The position numbers and the translations under genes are program-made. 64,000 nucleotides of DNA. It comes from Amycolatopsis sp. NBC_00345 (GTDB lineage Bacteria; Actinomycetota; Actinomycetes; Mycobacteriales; Pseudonocardiaceae). Shown here piece after piece: positions 41,473 to 50,185 of the stretch (positions are counted from its first letter, which is position 1; every line of letters starts with the position of its first letter). The notes beneath the pieces are model-generated. The model worked only from the letters and a program-made list of their open reading frames with translations, did not search any database and was not told the origin of the DNA. Location of the stretch: positions 6,882,001-6,946,000 of the forward strand of contig NZ_CP107995.1 of assembly GCF_036116635.1 (NCBI RefSeq), written 5' to 3'.

Positions 41473-42278
41473 TGAAGTTCGCGACCATCCGCACCGTGAC
41501 CGGCACCCTCGCCGTGCGGCAGACCGCTGCCGGCTTTGTCTCCACGGGCTTCCCCGACGTCGGCGCCCTGCTGGCGAGCGGGTCCGCCGGTGCTGGTGAA
41601 CCTGTTGTCGCCGGGGACTTCGCTCCGGTGGTGCCGGCGCCCGGCAAGATCTTCTGCGTCGGCCTGAACTACCGCACGCACATCCAGGAGATGGGACGGG
41701 ACCTGCCGTCGCACCCCACGTTGTTCGCGAAGTTCGCCGACAGCCTGATCGGGGCACGCGACGACATCGTGCTGGCGCCGGAGTCGTCCGCCGTCGACTG
41801 GGAGGCCGAGCTCGCCGTCGTGATCGGCAAGCCGGTGCGGCGGGCGTCCGAAGCCGAGGCAGCCGAGGCTATCGCCGGGTTCACCGTGCTCAATGACGTG
41901 ACGATGCGCGACTGGCAGTTCCGCACGAGAGAGTGGTTGCAGGGCAAGACTTTCGAATCGACCACGCCGATCGGGCCGTTCCTGGTGACGCCGGACGAGC
42001 TGCCCGGTGGTGTGCGGCCGGTCTTGGACATCCACTGCTCGGTCAACGGTGAGACGGTGCAGAAGTCGAACACCGGCGACCTGGTCTTCGATCCGGTCGA
42101 TCTCGTCCGGTACATCTCGACGATCACCACCTTGCGGCCCGGCGACGTGATCGCCACCGGAACCCCGGGCGGGGTCGGGCACGCGCGTCAACCGCCCCGG
42201 TACCTGGCCGATGGCGACGTGGTGGTGACCGAGATCGAGCACCTCGGGCGCCTCGAGAACTGGGCGAGGACACAGTGA
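41472..42278 (+). CDS. Fumarylpyruvate hydrolase (FAH family)
   Basis: 268 residues. FAH core KIFCVGLNYRTHIQEMGRD, APESSAVDWEAELAVVIG (metal Glu residues), NDVTMRDWQFRTREWLQG and TGTPGGVGHARQP. By position between gentisate dioxygenase and maleylpyruvate isomerase it should split fumarylpyruvate into fumarate and pyruvate. One-base TGATGA overlap with the dioxygenase and 4-nt overlap with the isomerase gene. Confidence 0.88.
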   Translation: MKFATIRTVTGTLAVRQTAAGFVSTGFPDVGALLASGSAGAGEPVVAGDFAPVVPAPGKIFCVGLNYRTHIQEMGRDLPSHPTLFAKFADSLIGARDDIVLAPESSAVDWEAELAVVIGKPVRRASEAEAAEAIAGFTVLNDVTMRDWQFRTREWLQGKTFESTTPIGPFLVTPDELPGGVRPVLDIHCSVNGETVQKSNTGDLVFDPVDLVRYISTITTLRPGDVIATGTPGGVGHARQPPRYLADGDVVVTEIEHLGRLENWARTQ

Positions 42279-42856
42279 CCACGCGGGAGTGGATGGACGC
42301 GGGCACGAAGGTGTTCCTCGAGACCGTGGCCGGGCTGAGCGATGCCGACTTCGCCCGGGCCACGGCCTTGCCGGGCTGGAGCCGGGCCCATGTGGTCGCG
42401 CACGTGCACTACAACGCCGATGCGCTGCGGCGGCTGGTGCGGTGGGCGGTCACCGGGGTGGACAACCGGATGTACACCGGACCGCACCAGCGGCGGGACG
42501 AGATCGAGTGGGGCGCCGAGCTGCCGGTTTCCGCATTGAGATCGCTGGTGGTGTCCTCGGCCGCGGCGCTGGCGGCTGATCTCGACGCCATGCCCGAGTC
42601 CGCTTTGGACTTTCCGGTGATCACGGCTCAAGGGCGGACTGTGCCGGCCCGGGAGGTCTTCTGGATGCGGGCTCGTGAGGTCTGGGTCCACTCGGCCGAC
42701 CTCGGCGTGCCGTTTTCCTGGCTGCCCACGGACTTCGTCCTCGCTCTCGTGGTGGAGGCGGCCGAGAAGCACGCCTCCGGCGGGAAGGCGACGGAGCTGG
42801 CGGCGTGGTTCACCGGGCGCTCGCGGACACCACCGTCGTTAGGGCCCTGGTTGTGA
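42275..42856 (+). CDS. Mycothiol-dependent maleylpyruvate isomerase
   Basis: 193 residues, shorter than the ~240-residue two-domain form, covering the DinB-like N-terminal domain: LPGWSRAHVVAHVHYNADALRRL has the metal-binding His residues, with a third His in REVWVHSADLG. It isomerises maleylpyruvate to fumarylpyruvate with mycothiol as cofactor, which fits an actinomycete. It ends the gentisate operon. Confidence 0.85.
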   Translation: MTTREWMDAGTKVFLETVAGLSDADFARATALPGWSRAHVVAHVHYNADALRRLVRWAVTGVDNRMYTGPHQRRDEIEWGAELPVSALRSLVVSSAAALAADLDAMPESALDFPVITAQGRTVPAREVFWMRAREVWVHSADLGVPFSWLPTDFVLALVVEAAEKHASGGKATELAAWFTGRSRTPPSLGPWL

Positions 42857-42862
42857 CCCCGG

Positions 42863-44080
42863 TCAGCTCACCGCGTGCCGGGAGCGGCTCATGACGGCGA
42901 TGCCGACGGCAGCGATCACGCCGTAGAGGGCCGGGGCGAGGAACACGTGGGGCAGCCCGAGCAGGTCCACGCCCACGCCGCCGGTCAGCCCGCCCAAGGC
43001 GCTGGCGACGGCGGTCGAGCTCATGAAGATCGCCGAGGCGGTCGCGACCGCTTGGGGCAGAAGGCGTTGGGCGACAATGATTCCCAGCGCGGCGAACACG
43101 CCCCACACCCCGCCCATGAAGATCTGCCCGGCGAACATGCCGGCGGCGTTGCCGGTCAGGGCGAAGCAGAGGTTGGCGCCGACGCCGAAAGCGGCACCGA
43201 GGACCATCAGGCGCATCAGGCCGATTCGGCGGGCGACGACCATAGCCACCGGCATGAGGATCAGCTCGATCAGGGGTTGTATGCCGATGACCGCGCCGCT
43301 CACCGCGGTCGGCAGGTGCAAGTCGTTGTGCATGTAGATCGGGAGAAAGCCGTACTTGATCGGCTCTCCCGCATAGATGAGCACGTACAACCCGGTGAAA
43401 ATGAGCAGGGGCACCATGATCCGCAGCCCCGGGCGCTCAGGCTTGGTTTCGGCTACGACCTCGGGCCGGATCGGGCGGGCGCGCGAAAAGCCTATCGGGA
43501 CGATCTGCGCCAGGGTGCATACGCCGGTGGCCACGAACATCACCCGCGGGTTGGTCGCGGTGGCCAGCAGTGAGCCGGCGACCGGGCCGACGATCCATCC
43601 GGCCGTCAGCGCCATCCGCACGATCGAGACGACACCGTCGCCGACCGGGCTCTCGGTGACCTGCAGGTCGTCGTGGACCGCGGCGAACAGCTGCGAGCCG
43701 GCGGCGCCGACGAAAGCCAGGACGACGGCGCTGATCACGAACGGCATCCACAGCTGGCCGGCCGCGGCCATGGCGCACCAGCCGAGGAATCCGGCCAGCG
43801 CGCACAACCGAAAGAGCCCGAGCCGTTTCCCGGTGCGGTCCGAGCGGGCGCCGACGAGGTAGCCGGCGACCGGGGCGGTGATGTTCGTGAGGTAGTACAG
43901 CCCGGCCGTGGTCAACGAGGCGTGCAGGTCGTCGACGAGGAACAGCGCGATCTGCGGGGCCGCGGCGGAGATGCCCAGCCCGGAAAGGAACAGCGCGACG
44001 GTCGCGCCGCGGTAGAGGGGCGAGTTCCACACAGTGCGCACCGCGGACGGTGCCGCGGCGACGGCGAGTTCTCGTGACAA
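42863..44080 (-). CDS. MFS transporter, sugar-efflux-like
   Basis: 405 residues, 12 TM helices: TM1 GATVALFLSGLGISAAAPQI, loop 2-3 GYLVGARSDRTGKRLGLF, second-half motif IGLMRLMVLG. Resembles SetA/SetB-type sugar efflux members (TGLYVLIYAGEPIKYGFLPI). It is convergent with the gentisate operon, stop codons 6 nt apart, and has no obvious functional tie to it. GT-rich upstream region ends at the long palindrome at 44105-44150. Confidence 0.83.
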   Translation of the reverse strand: MSRELAVAAAPSAVRTVWNSPLYRGATVALFLSGLGISAAAPQIALFLVDDLHASLTTAGLYYLTNITAPVAGYLVGARSDRTGKRLGLFRLCALAGFLGWCAMAAAGQLWMPFVISAVVLAFVGAAGSQLFAAVHDDLQVTESPVGDGVVSIVRMALTAGWIVGPVAGSLLATATNPRVMFVATGVCTLAQIVPIGFSRARPIRPEVVAETKPERPGLRIMVPLLIFTGLYVLIYAGEPIKYGFLPIYMHNDLHLPTAVSGAVIGIQPLIELILMPVAMVVARRIGLMRLMVLGAAFGVGANLCFALTGNAAGMFAGQIFMGGVWGVFAALGIIVAQRLLPQAVATASAIFMSSTAVASALGGLTGGVGVDLLGLPHVFLAPALYGVIAAVGIAVMSRSRHAVS

Positions 44081-44104
44081 GGCTGGTCCCCCGGGATGTC
44101 AGGT

Positions 44105-44150
44105 CTCGTGAGTGTTTATGACGGTTCTAACCGTCATAAACACTCACGAG
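44105..44150. repeat. Perfect 22-bp palindrome (dispersed element copy 2)
   Basis: Arms 44105-44126 and 44129-44150 are exact complements around CT. The inner 19 bp of each arm are identical to the element at 17910-17949; only the 2-nt loop and outer bases differ. It sits between the end of the glycosyltransferase gene (44159) and the start of the MFS gene, both on the minus strand, so it would terminate the former. Confidence 0.8.
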
Positions 44151-44158
44151 GTCTTGGG

Positions 44159-45457
44159 TCAGCGGCGCTGTGCGATCAGCTCGCCGATCGAGGCGTGGAT
44201 CTCGGCGAGGGCGTCGTGCTTTCCATACTGCGCACTGAGGTGCACGGCCGACTCCCGGTAGGCGGGCGTGTCAAGCACACTCTCGACGGCGTTGCGGATG
44301 TCGGCGGCCGCAGGACGCTGCGTGGCCAGGTTGACGGCCGCCCCGGCCCACGCCGTGCGCGCGGTGACCTCGACCTTGTCCTCGGTCTGTCCGGCGAGCA
44401 CCATCGGCACACCGAGCTGCAGGGCCTGCTGAACCCCGCCGTAACCGCCGTTACTGACCAGAACACTCGTGTGCGGCAACAGCTCGGAGAAGGGGATGAA
44501 CTCGGCGACCCGTGCGTTGGCCGGGACGTCAGCCAGCTGAGCGTCACGTCCGAGGGTCGCGACGACCAGGACGTCGAGGTCCGCGAGCGCCTTGAGAGTG
44601 GGCTCGATCAGCTCGGTGAGGTCGTGGTTCGCGATCGTCCCCTGCGTGACCACGACTACCCGCTCCGCCGCGTCCACCTCCGGCCACCACTCGGGCAGTG
44701 GTACGGACCGCGTCGAGCGCTCGTCCGGCACCGCGCCGACGAAACGCAGCGACGCGGGCGCATCGCTGCGCGGATATTCAAGATCTTCGATCGACAGGTG
44801 CAGGTAGCGGTCCGGCACCGTGACCGCGGCGTCGAGGAAGAAGGGCAGCTCCCGGGTCGCGCCCGTCGAACGGACGGTCTCGACAGCGAGGCTCTGGACC
44901 TCGGCGAACGCCTCCTGGACCGCGCCGTTCGCCTCGATGTTGCGCACGCGGCCTTCTGGCGACGCGTCCGGCGGCAGCCCGAGCCCGAAGGGGGCCGTGT
45001 CGGTGCTCGACATGGTGAGCGGCACGATCCCGATCCCGATCACCGCGGCCGGGCGGAAACCGGGAGCGCCGAGCCCCATGGGCATCGCGCCGAGGTAGGA
45101 GGTGTCGTGCAGGACCACCACCGGCTCGCCGTCGTACTCCGCGAGCAGTTCCTGCAGCGCGGCGTGCTGGAGCGGGATCGGCTTGATGAACACGTGGGTG
45201 AGATCCCAGGACAGCGCCACAGGGCCGGGCTCGAGCTCGGCGCGCTCAGGGTGCCGGGCGACCAGTTCCGCGATGTCGAAATCGGCCTCCCCGGGCAGCG
45301 AGACGAACCGCGCGCCGGTCTCCTCGATCGAAGCGCGGAAGCTGCTGCCGGTCAGGAAAGTCACGTGTTCACCGCGGCGCACCAGGTCCGCCGCGATCGG
45401 GCGCAACGGTGCCACGTGCCCGTAAGCCGGCGTCGCCGCGATGATGATTTGGGTCAT
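44159..45457 (-). CDS. MGT-type (GT1) glycosyltransferase
   Basis: 432 residues, two Rossmann halves (GT-B). N-terminal HVAPLRPIAADLVRRGEHVT and C-terminal donor-binding region VVTQGTIANHDL and VSNGGYGGVQQALQLGVPMV, followed by the acidic EDKVEVTAR. This is the family of macrolide-inactivating and natural-product glycosyltransferases using UDP- or NDP-sugars. Adjacent to and downstream of a TetR gene, with two operator-like repeats in its promoter, so it is probably induced by the compound it modifies (inference). Confidence 0.87.
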   Translation of the reverse strand: MTQIIIAATPAYGHVAPLRPIAADLVRRGEHVTFLTGSSFRASIEETGARFVSLPGEADFDIAELVARHPERAELEPGPVALSWDLTHVFIKPIPLQHAALQELLAEYDGEPVVVLHDTSYLGAMPMGLGAPGFRPAAVIGIGIVPLTMSSTDTAPFGLGLPPDASPEGRVRNIEANGAVQEAFAEVQSLAVETVRSTGATRELPFFLDAAVTVPDRYLHLSIEDLEYPRSDAPASLRFVGAVPDERSTRSVPLPEWWPEVDAAERVVVVTQGTIANHDLTELIEPTLKALADLDVLVVATLGRDAQLADVPANARVAEFIPFSELLPHTSVLVSNGGYGGVQQALQLGVPMVLAGQTEDKVEVTARTAWAGAAVNLATQRPAAADIRNAVESVLDTPAYRESAVHLSAQYGKHDALAEIHASIGELIAQRR

Positions 45458-45526
45458 GGCTCTGGTCTCTCTGTTCTCGAGGCATGGCCGCGCAGGCAAC
45501 GCGATCGGACACGCCGATGATCGTAA

Positions 45527-45577
45527 CGCACAGATTTTGTGTTCGCTAGAGCAGCATACGCACAGAAATTCTGTTCG
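45527..45577 (-). promoter_or_regulatory. Two tandem TetR-type operators before the glycosyltransferase
   Basis: CGCACAGATTTTGTGTTCG (45527-45545) and CGCACAGAAATTCTGTTCG (45559-45577) are 19-bp near-copies spaced 32 bp. The second contains the perfect palindrome ACAGAA-A-TTCTGT. Confidence 0.7.
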
Positions 45578-45593
45578 AGGAGCCTGCTGCCGC

Positions 45594-46220
45594 TTAGTCG
45601 AACAGAAGCGTGGCGGCTGATTCCCACTCGCGGACGAGGTCGACGGTCCCGGGCGAGCGCAGCCACTGGATCTGGAGGCCGTCCATCATCGCCATGATGT
45701 GACGGGCCAGGAGCGCCGGACGATCCGTGATTTCCTTGGCCATGGTGGTGAACGCGGCGAGCGCCTGGCTTTGCCGTTTCGCGAAGTAGTCGTGGGTGGG
45801 GTGGCTCGGCGCGAGCGACTCGGCCTCGAGCACGAGGAACAGCCGCACGATCTCCGGCTGCTCCGAGTTCCGGCGCATCGTCGCCAGGCAGAGCTGTCGC
45901 AGGTCGACGCCGTCCGGGCCGCCCTCGGACCACTCGTCCGGCACCTCGTCTTCGCTGACGCCCAGCTGCGCCCGCAACGACCGCGCGTCTTCGATGTCCC
46001 GGTGGGCCAGTACCGCGATAAGCAACCCGGCCTTGGAGCCGACGTGGCGGAGCACGCCGGGGACGGTGAGCCCGCACCGGTCGGCCACGTCCTGCATCGA
46101 CAGACCCCAGAACCCGCGTTCGGCGATGAGCGAGGACGTGATCTCCATGATCTGGTGCCGTCGCTCGGCGGCGGGCAGGCGTTGCTGGTCCCGCCGGTAG
46201 GAAGGTGCCCGCTCGGCCAT
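45594..46220 (-). CDS. TetR family regulator
   Basis: 208 residues. N-terminal HTH (RRHQIMEITSSLIAERGFWG, MQDVADRCGLTVPGVLRHVG) and a helical C-terminal ligand domain. ATG 46220 begins the family-like N-terminus; longer upstream reading is out of family. The paired 19-bp repeats directly downstream, before the glycosyltransferase, are its likely operators. Both genes run leftward and may also be co-transcribed. Confidence 0.87.
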   Translation of the reverse strand: MAERAPSYRRDQQRLPAAERRHQIMEITSSLIAERGFWGLSMQDVADRCGLTVPGVLRHVGSKAGLLIAVLAHRDIEDARSLRAQLGVSEDEVPDEWSEGGPDGVDLRQLCLATMRRNSEQPEIVRLFLVLEAESLAPSHPTHDYFAKRQSQALAAFTTMAKEITDRPALLARHIMAMMDGLQIQWLRSPGTVDLVREWESAATLLFD

Positions 46221-46279
46221 GACCCTGGAGACCTTCCGTTCGCGGTGGCCATCGCGGCCAGGAGTGAGAAGCTTACTGA

Positions 46280-46311
46280 CCCGTCCGGCCGAGTTTTGCC
46301 GGCCGGACGGG
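46280..46311 (-). terminator. Terminator of the GH5 gene
   Basis: CCCGTCCGGCC (46280-46290) and GGCCGGACGGG (46301-46311) are perfect 11-bp arms with a 10-nt loop, beginning 16 nt past the GH5 stop. Confidence 0.75.
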
Positions 46312-46326
46312 GTTGTGCCGGCGGGC

Positions 46327-47472
46327 TCAGGGATAAACGCCCGAGAGCCGATCGACGATGTTGGGCCGCTGCCAGCCTGCCGTGTTGCGGTTGAGCAGAC
46401 CGAACTGGTCGTCGCCGACACCGGTGGAACCGTTGTCCCACACCACGACCTTCTGGCCGTACGTCTTCGCGTAGGACGCGATGTGCGACTCGTAGTTGGC
46501 CACCTCGTTGGAATTGTCCCCGCCGTTGTAGGGCTTGACGGTGGCGCCGAACTCCGTCCAGATCACGTGGATGCCCTTGCTGGTGAACAGCTGGTTCGCA
46601 TGGTTGACGTCACCGTCGGGCAGGTAGTTCATCGAGCCGTCCCACGTCAGGTAGTTCGGCGCGGTCGCCGAGCAGAATCCCCACGGGTTGTAGGTGTGCA
46701 CCGAAACCGCGACATGACTGTCGTTGGGCACCACGAGGTTGTCCGCACCGGTCCCGGCGTTGGCGCCGTAGGGCACGACGAGCAGCCAGCGGGAGGAGCT
46801 GTTGCCACCGGCCGCGCGGACGTCGTTGACGAAGTCCTGGTTCAGCGTGTTGATCGCCGCCCAGTTGTCGGATGTGCCGCCGCCGTAACGATTTCCGCCG
46901 TTGGCGTCCTGCGGCTCGTTCATCGCCTCGAACAGCAGGTGGTCGCCCTCGCCGTTGAAGTAGCCGGCGACCTGCCGCCAGATCGCGTTGAACTCGGGCT
47001 CGACCTGAGGCAGCCGTGAGGCGCTGGGAATGAGCCAGTTGTCCCCGCCGCCGTCGTGGTGGATGTTGACGTCGACGTACATCCCGTCGGCGATCGCCCA
47101 GTCGACGACCTGCTTGAGCCGGCCCAGGAACGCGGGGTCGATGGTGTAGTCCGGCGCACCGGTGGTGAGGTGCGGATACCAGGTCACGGGGATGCGCAGG
47201 AAGTTGAACTTGGTGGCAATCCGGTCGATCATCGCCTTGGTCGTCGCCGGATTGCCCCAGCAGGTCTCACACGGGGTGGCGTCGAAGGAGTTGCCGAGGT
47301 TCCAGCCGGCCTTGATCTCACTCCAGAGGTCCGCACTGCCAGTGCGGGGCGTGGCCGTCGCCGCAGTCGCGGTGCCGAGCCCCAGCCAGCCCGAGGACAT
47401 GGCCAAGACGGCGACCAGTGCCGTACGCCAGGCCCGCCTCCGGGGCAAGCCGCGTTTCTCGATGGATCGCAT
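46327..47472 (-). CDS. Secreted glycoside hydrolase family 5 enzyme (endoglucanase-like)
   Basis: 381 residues. Long signal peptide (basic RRRAWRT, hydrophobic ALVAVLAMSSGWLGLGTATA, cleavage near ATAA-T). The GH5 TIM barrel has KAGWNLGNSFDA, FNFLRIPVTWYPHL, VDVNIHHDGG, the acid/base Glu in FEAMNEPQ and the nucleophile Glu in VIWTEFGATV. The Cys pair PCETCWG may form a disulfide. No carbohydrate-binding module is attached, unlike many secreted cellulases. GGAGGAAAACCG precedes ATG. It likely acts on β-1,4-glucan or mannan outside the cell. Confidence 0.9.
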   Translation of the reverse strand: MRSIEKRGLPRRRAWRTALVAVLAMSSGWLGLGTATAATATPRTGSADLWSEIKAGWNLGNSFDATPCETCWGNPATTKAMIDRIATKFNFLRIPVTWYPHLTTGAPDYTIDPAFLGRLKQVVDWAIADGMYVDVNIHHDGGGDNWLIPSASRLPQVEPEFNAIWRQVAGYFNGEGDHLLFEAMNEPQDANGGNRYGGGTSDNWAAINTLNQDFVNDVRAAGGNSSSRWLLVVPYGANAGTGADNLVVPNDSHVAVSVHTYNPWGFCSATAPNYLTWDGSMNYLPDGDVNHANQLFTSKGIHVIWTEFGATVKPYNGGDNSNEVANYESHIASYAKTYGQKVVVWDNGSTGVGDDQFGLLNRNTAGWQRPNIVDRLSGVYP

Positions 47473-47887
47473 CGGTTTTCCTCCTTGACCGCGGGGACGT
47501 CATCGTCTTGCTGGGGAGGTTCATTCCTTTTTGGCGGCACCACTCGGGGCCACCGCACGCGTCGCGAACGGATCAGCCTCTAGGGGACAGGGACGGGTGG
47601 AAGCGCCGCTCAGGAAATCGTGGAACGCCGTGGTGCCGTCATCAAGCGCCCCGCGGCGACGGTGCTTAGTTAGTAGCTACTAGCACCTTACTACGGCAAG
47701 GTCGCCGAACCTAGGGACGCGGCACACTCTTGGCGTATGCGGTCACGATGGAGACCTACACCGAGATTTCGTCGGACCAAACGAGAGCGGCCCTCAAGAA
47801 GCCCGGCGACAGCCTGCAACAATCCCGCTGCCATACGGGCAGCAAAAAAGCCCCTCCCAGATACCCGGAAAGGGCTTTTGACCTGCT
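47473..47887. other. Intergenic region at the left edge of the island
   Basis: No convincing gene. It holds the GH5 promoter region, a perfect 12-bp palindrome TAGTAGCTACTA (47671-47682) nested between GGTGCT (47661-47666) and AGCACC (47682-47687), and then AT-richer sequence leading to a terminator at 47846-47879. The palindrome is near where island sequence begins and could be a recombination or regulatory site. Confidence 0.5.
47846..47879. terminator. Bidirectional rho-independent-type terminator
   Basis: AAAAGCCC (47846-47853) pairs with GGGCTTTT (47872-47879), with A and T tracts on either side: the classical form, rare in this genome. Confidence 0.7.
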
Positions 47888-48328
47888 GTGGACCTTGGGG
47901 GAGCTTATTACAACACAAAACCCCAGGTAGAAGCCCTGGATACCCTGCTCCAGAAGCTCTCCGGCCCGTCCACGCCCGCTCCGCCGCCCGTCGGCGGGCC
48001 TAAACCGGGTCGGGCACGGCAACTCGACGCGGTCCAGACCCAAGCGCTGATCCAGGGCTACCTGGACGGTGCCACGACCTACGAACTGGGTGCCCTGTTC
48101 GGCATTGATCGGCGAACGGTCAGCAACATCCTCCACCGCAACGGTGTGCAGATGCGCCGACGGGGCTTGTCCCCTGACGAAGTCAACGACGCCATCCACC
48201 TATACAACCTTGGCTGGTCACTGGCACGGGTCGGCGAACACCTGAACGTCGACCACACCACGGTGCTGACCAAACTTCGTGAACGCGGCATCCCCACCCG
48301 CGACAGCCACGGGCGACCGCGATCTTGA
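47888..48328 (+). CDS. Helix-turn-helix protein, resolvase-HTH type
   Basis: 146 residues from GTG 47888, which lacks a ribosome-binding site, so the N-terminus is uncertain or truncated. After a helix (QVEALDTLLQKLSG) and a Pro-rich linker come two HTH modules: YELGALFGIDRRTVSNILHR (~70-90) and ARVGEHLNVDHTTVLTKLRE (~118-135), ending GIPTRDSHGRPRS. This family is common in actinobacterial mobile regions. A decayed copy of its last 15 codons is present at 52354-52398 on the other side of the restriction genes. Confidence 0.65.
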   Translation: MDLGGAYYNTKPQVEALDTLLQKLSGPSTPAPPPVGGPKPGRARQLDAVQTQALIQGYLDGATTYELGALFGIDRRTVSNILHRNGVQMRRRGLSPDEVNDAIHLYNLGWSLARVGEHLNVDHTTVLTKLRERGIPTRDSHGRPRS

Positions 48329-48802
48329 CGGCTCAATCCCCGCTCGTCGAACCGGCCAGATTCAACCCACCGCCTTCCGCTCGCTGTCAGCCGTAGCGAC
48401 CTATCCGATCCGTACCCGAACCACCATTCGGCCCGCGACCGCCGTCACGTTCCGACGCCGCTCTGGACCGCTGGGCGCTCGTCACAGTCATTGGTCGGTC
48501 CGCCGGTGCGGTATTGCTCGATCCAACCGGATCACTAACGGGGTTGAAGGCGTATGGCATGGCGGTTTCCCTGTTCAGAAGTGTCCTGGTCGACATGACC
48601 GTGTAGCTCGGCCCACTCTCTGACCATCGCTCGTTGCCGAGATAGACGTACAACAGACAGTCCTGCGAAGAAACCCGCGAGGGGCACCCAGCAGAACCGC
48701 GACCCATCTGGGCAAGTGCCTGGCTGGGGGCGTCGGCCTCTGTCGGGATTGTGCGGCGCACACTGGTTCCTTGGCAGCTGCGGATCTTGCAGGCTTGGTC
48801 GA
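48329..48802. other. Gene-poor stretch between HTH gene and restriction unit
   Basis: 474 bp with no gene I can support. A 57-codon minus-strand frame (start 48560, AGGGAAACC upstream, starting MPYAFNPVSDPVGSSN) is the best candidate but shows low-complexity Ser/Arg/Gly content and no recognisable domain. Confidence 0.4.
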
Positions 48803-50185
48803 CTAGGCCACGGAGGTGTCCAGTTGTCCACTATGGACAACTAGCTCCGCTTCCAGCAGGGATACGGCCTCACGCATCGTCCGCGCAGCCTCGGAGAACA
48901 GCTGCCAGGCGTCCTCAGCCTCCTGCGCCGCGGTGTCGTCGATCCGTGGAAGGATGATCTCTTCCACTACATCGGGATTCATATGATCGATGACTGAACC
49001 GAACGACAGCGCGTTGATCTGTACGCGGGACTGGCGCGCTGCGATGGCGAGCCAAAGAGCACCAGGCCGCACTCCGGCACGGGGCGTCAGGCGCATAACG
49101 TCGTTGCTTGCCAGCCAATCGACCCGGTCCTCGGTGACAAGTGCTGCCGTACCCTGACGGCCCTCAGCTCGTCCAACGGCTCCAAAAATAGTCATGCCAG
49201 ATCGGACTACGTACTTCTCAGGTTCGCGGAACGACCGGTCGGAAACGTACCGGAGGTTCACGGGCTCCAGCTGGAGCAATTGGCGCCCGGACAGGATGGG
49301 GCGGCCATGTTCGCCAGACACGTAGTACCGCTTGTAGCGGAGGGGCAGTGACGCCTGAGCGAGGTCGCCGCAACGGGTCCCACCGGCCGCCGCAACCTGC
49401 GAGCGTGCGGCGGCGACAAGAGGGTCGTAGTACGCGGCGTCCAAGCGGTCACGCACAGAGTCGGCAGGCAACGTCCAGCCATCTTGGAGGCGCGCACCTC
49501 GTGCGGGAAGTGGAAGATTCTCTTCTTGGGAGGCGAGCAAGGCGGCGAGCCGAGTGCGCGCTCCTGCTGCCGCTGCAACACTTCTCTCGGCTCGATCAAC
49601 AATCCGACGGCGCGTGTCTGCCGGAAGAAGTGGGATAGGTATGGCGGCCACATCGGCGGTGGTGAGGTGGTCGATTACTGACCCGCTCTTGCCCCGGCGC
49701 AGCAAGGCTTGTCCGGTAGGCGTTTTCAGGAACGCGAGCGCGTAGGCGCGCATGGCCAGGTCCGGGATCTCGATACGGATCATGTCGTGGCTCAGGGCGA
49801 ACTCGGCGACGTACTCGTCAGCGTAGGTACACGGGCCCAGGTTGCGGCCCGAGCATGTCTGCAACAGGGACCCAGGTGCCGGCCGCAGGTTCTCGACACC
49901 GGAGTTACGGTCGACAGAGAGTCGGTCTGATGCGGTGGGCAGATAGTCGAACACGTCGTAGGGACGCAAGTAAGGGATGCCGGGTTCTGCGGGAGCAGCC
50001 CAAGCACGGGCGAATCGGGGCGGGTCCCAGACCCGCGCGACATCGCCAAGGCGAACGGTCTCCATGCCAGTCGCCTCGAGCATGGCCAGCCGCTCGCTGG
50101 CCGCTACGCCGGGTGCAGTGAAGAAGTGGGCATCGAGCCGGTCGTTGACGAGTACCGATCGGGCACGGATGGTAGTGATGTTCAT
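48803..50185 (-). CDS. HsdS-like specificity subunit
   Basis: 460 residues with two target-recognition domains, each ending in the conserved pattern GSVIDHLTTADVAAIPIPLL (~165-185) and GSVIDHMNPDVVEEIILPRI (~410-430), separated by helical regions. This is the HsdS/BcgIB layout for a bipartite recognition sequence. It is translated with the methylase gene (4-nt overlap). With no separate HsdR gene, it probably guides the nuclease-methylase fusion. Two domains predict a split target such as 3-4 bp, gap, 3-4 bp. Confidence 0.85.
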   Translation of the reverse strand: MNITTIRARSVLVNDRLDAHFFTAPGVAASERLAMLEATGMETVRLGDVARVWDPPRFARAWAAPAEPGIPYLRPYDVFDYLPTASDRLSVDRNSGVENLRPAPGSLLQTCSGRNLGPCTYADEYVAEFALSHDMIRIEIPDLAMRAYALAFLKTPTGQALLRRGKSGSVIDHLTTADVAAIPIPLLPADTRRRIVDRAERSVAAAAGARTRLAALLASQEENLPLPARGARLQDGWTLPADSVRDRLDAAYYDPLVAAARSQVAAAGGTRCGDLAQASLPLRYKRYYVSGEHGRPILSGRQLLQLEPVNLRYVSDRSFREPEKYVVRSGMTIFGAVGRAEGRQGTAALVTEDRVDWLASNDVMRLTPRAGVRPGALWLAIAARQSRVQINALSFGSVIDHMNPDVVEEIILPRIDDTAAQEAEDAWQLFSEAARTMREAVSLLEAELVVHSGQLDTSVA

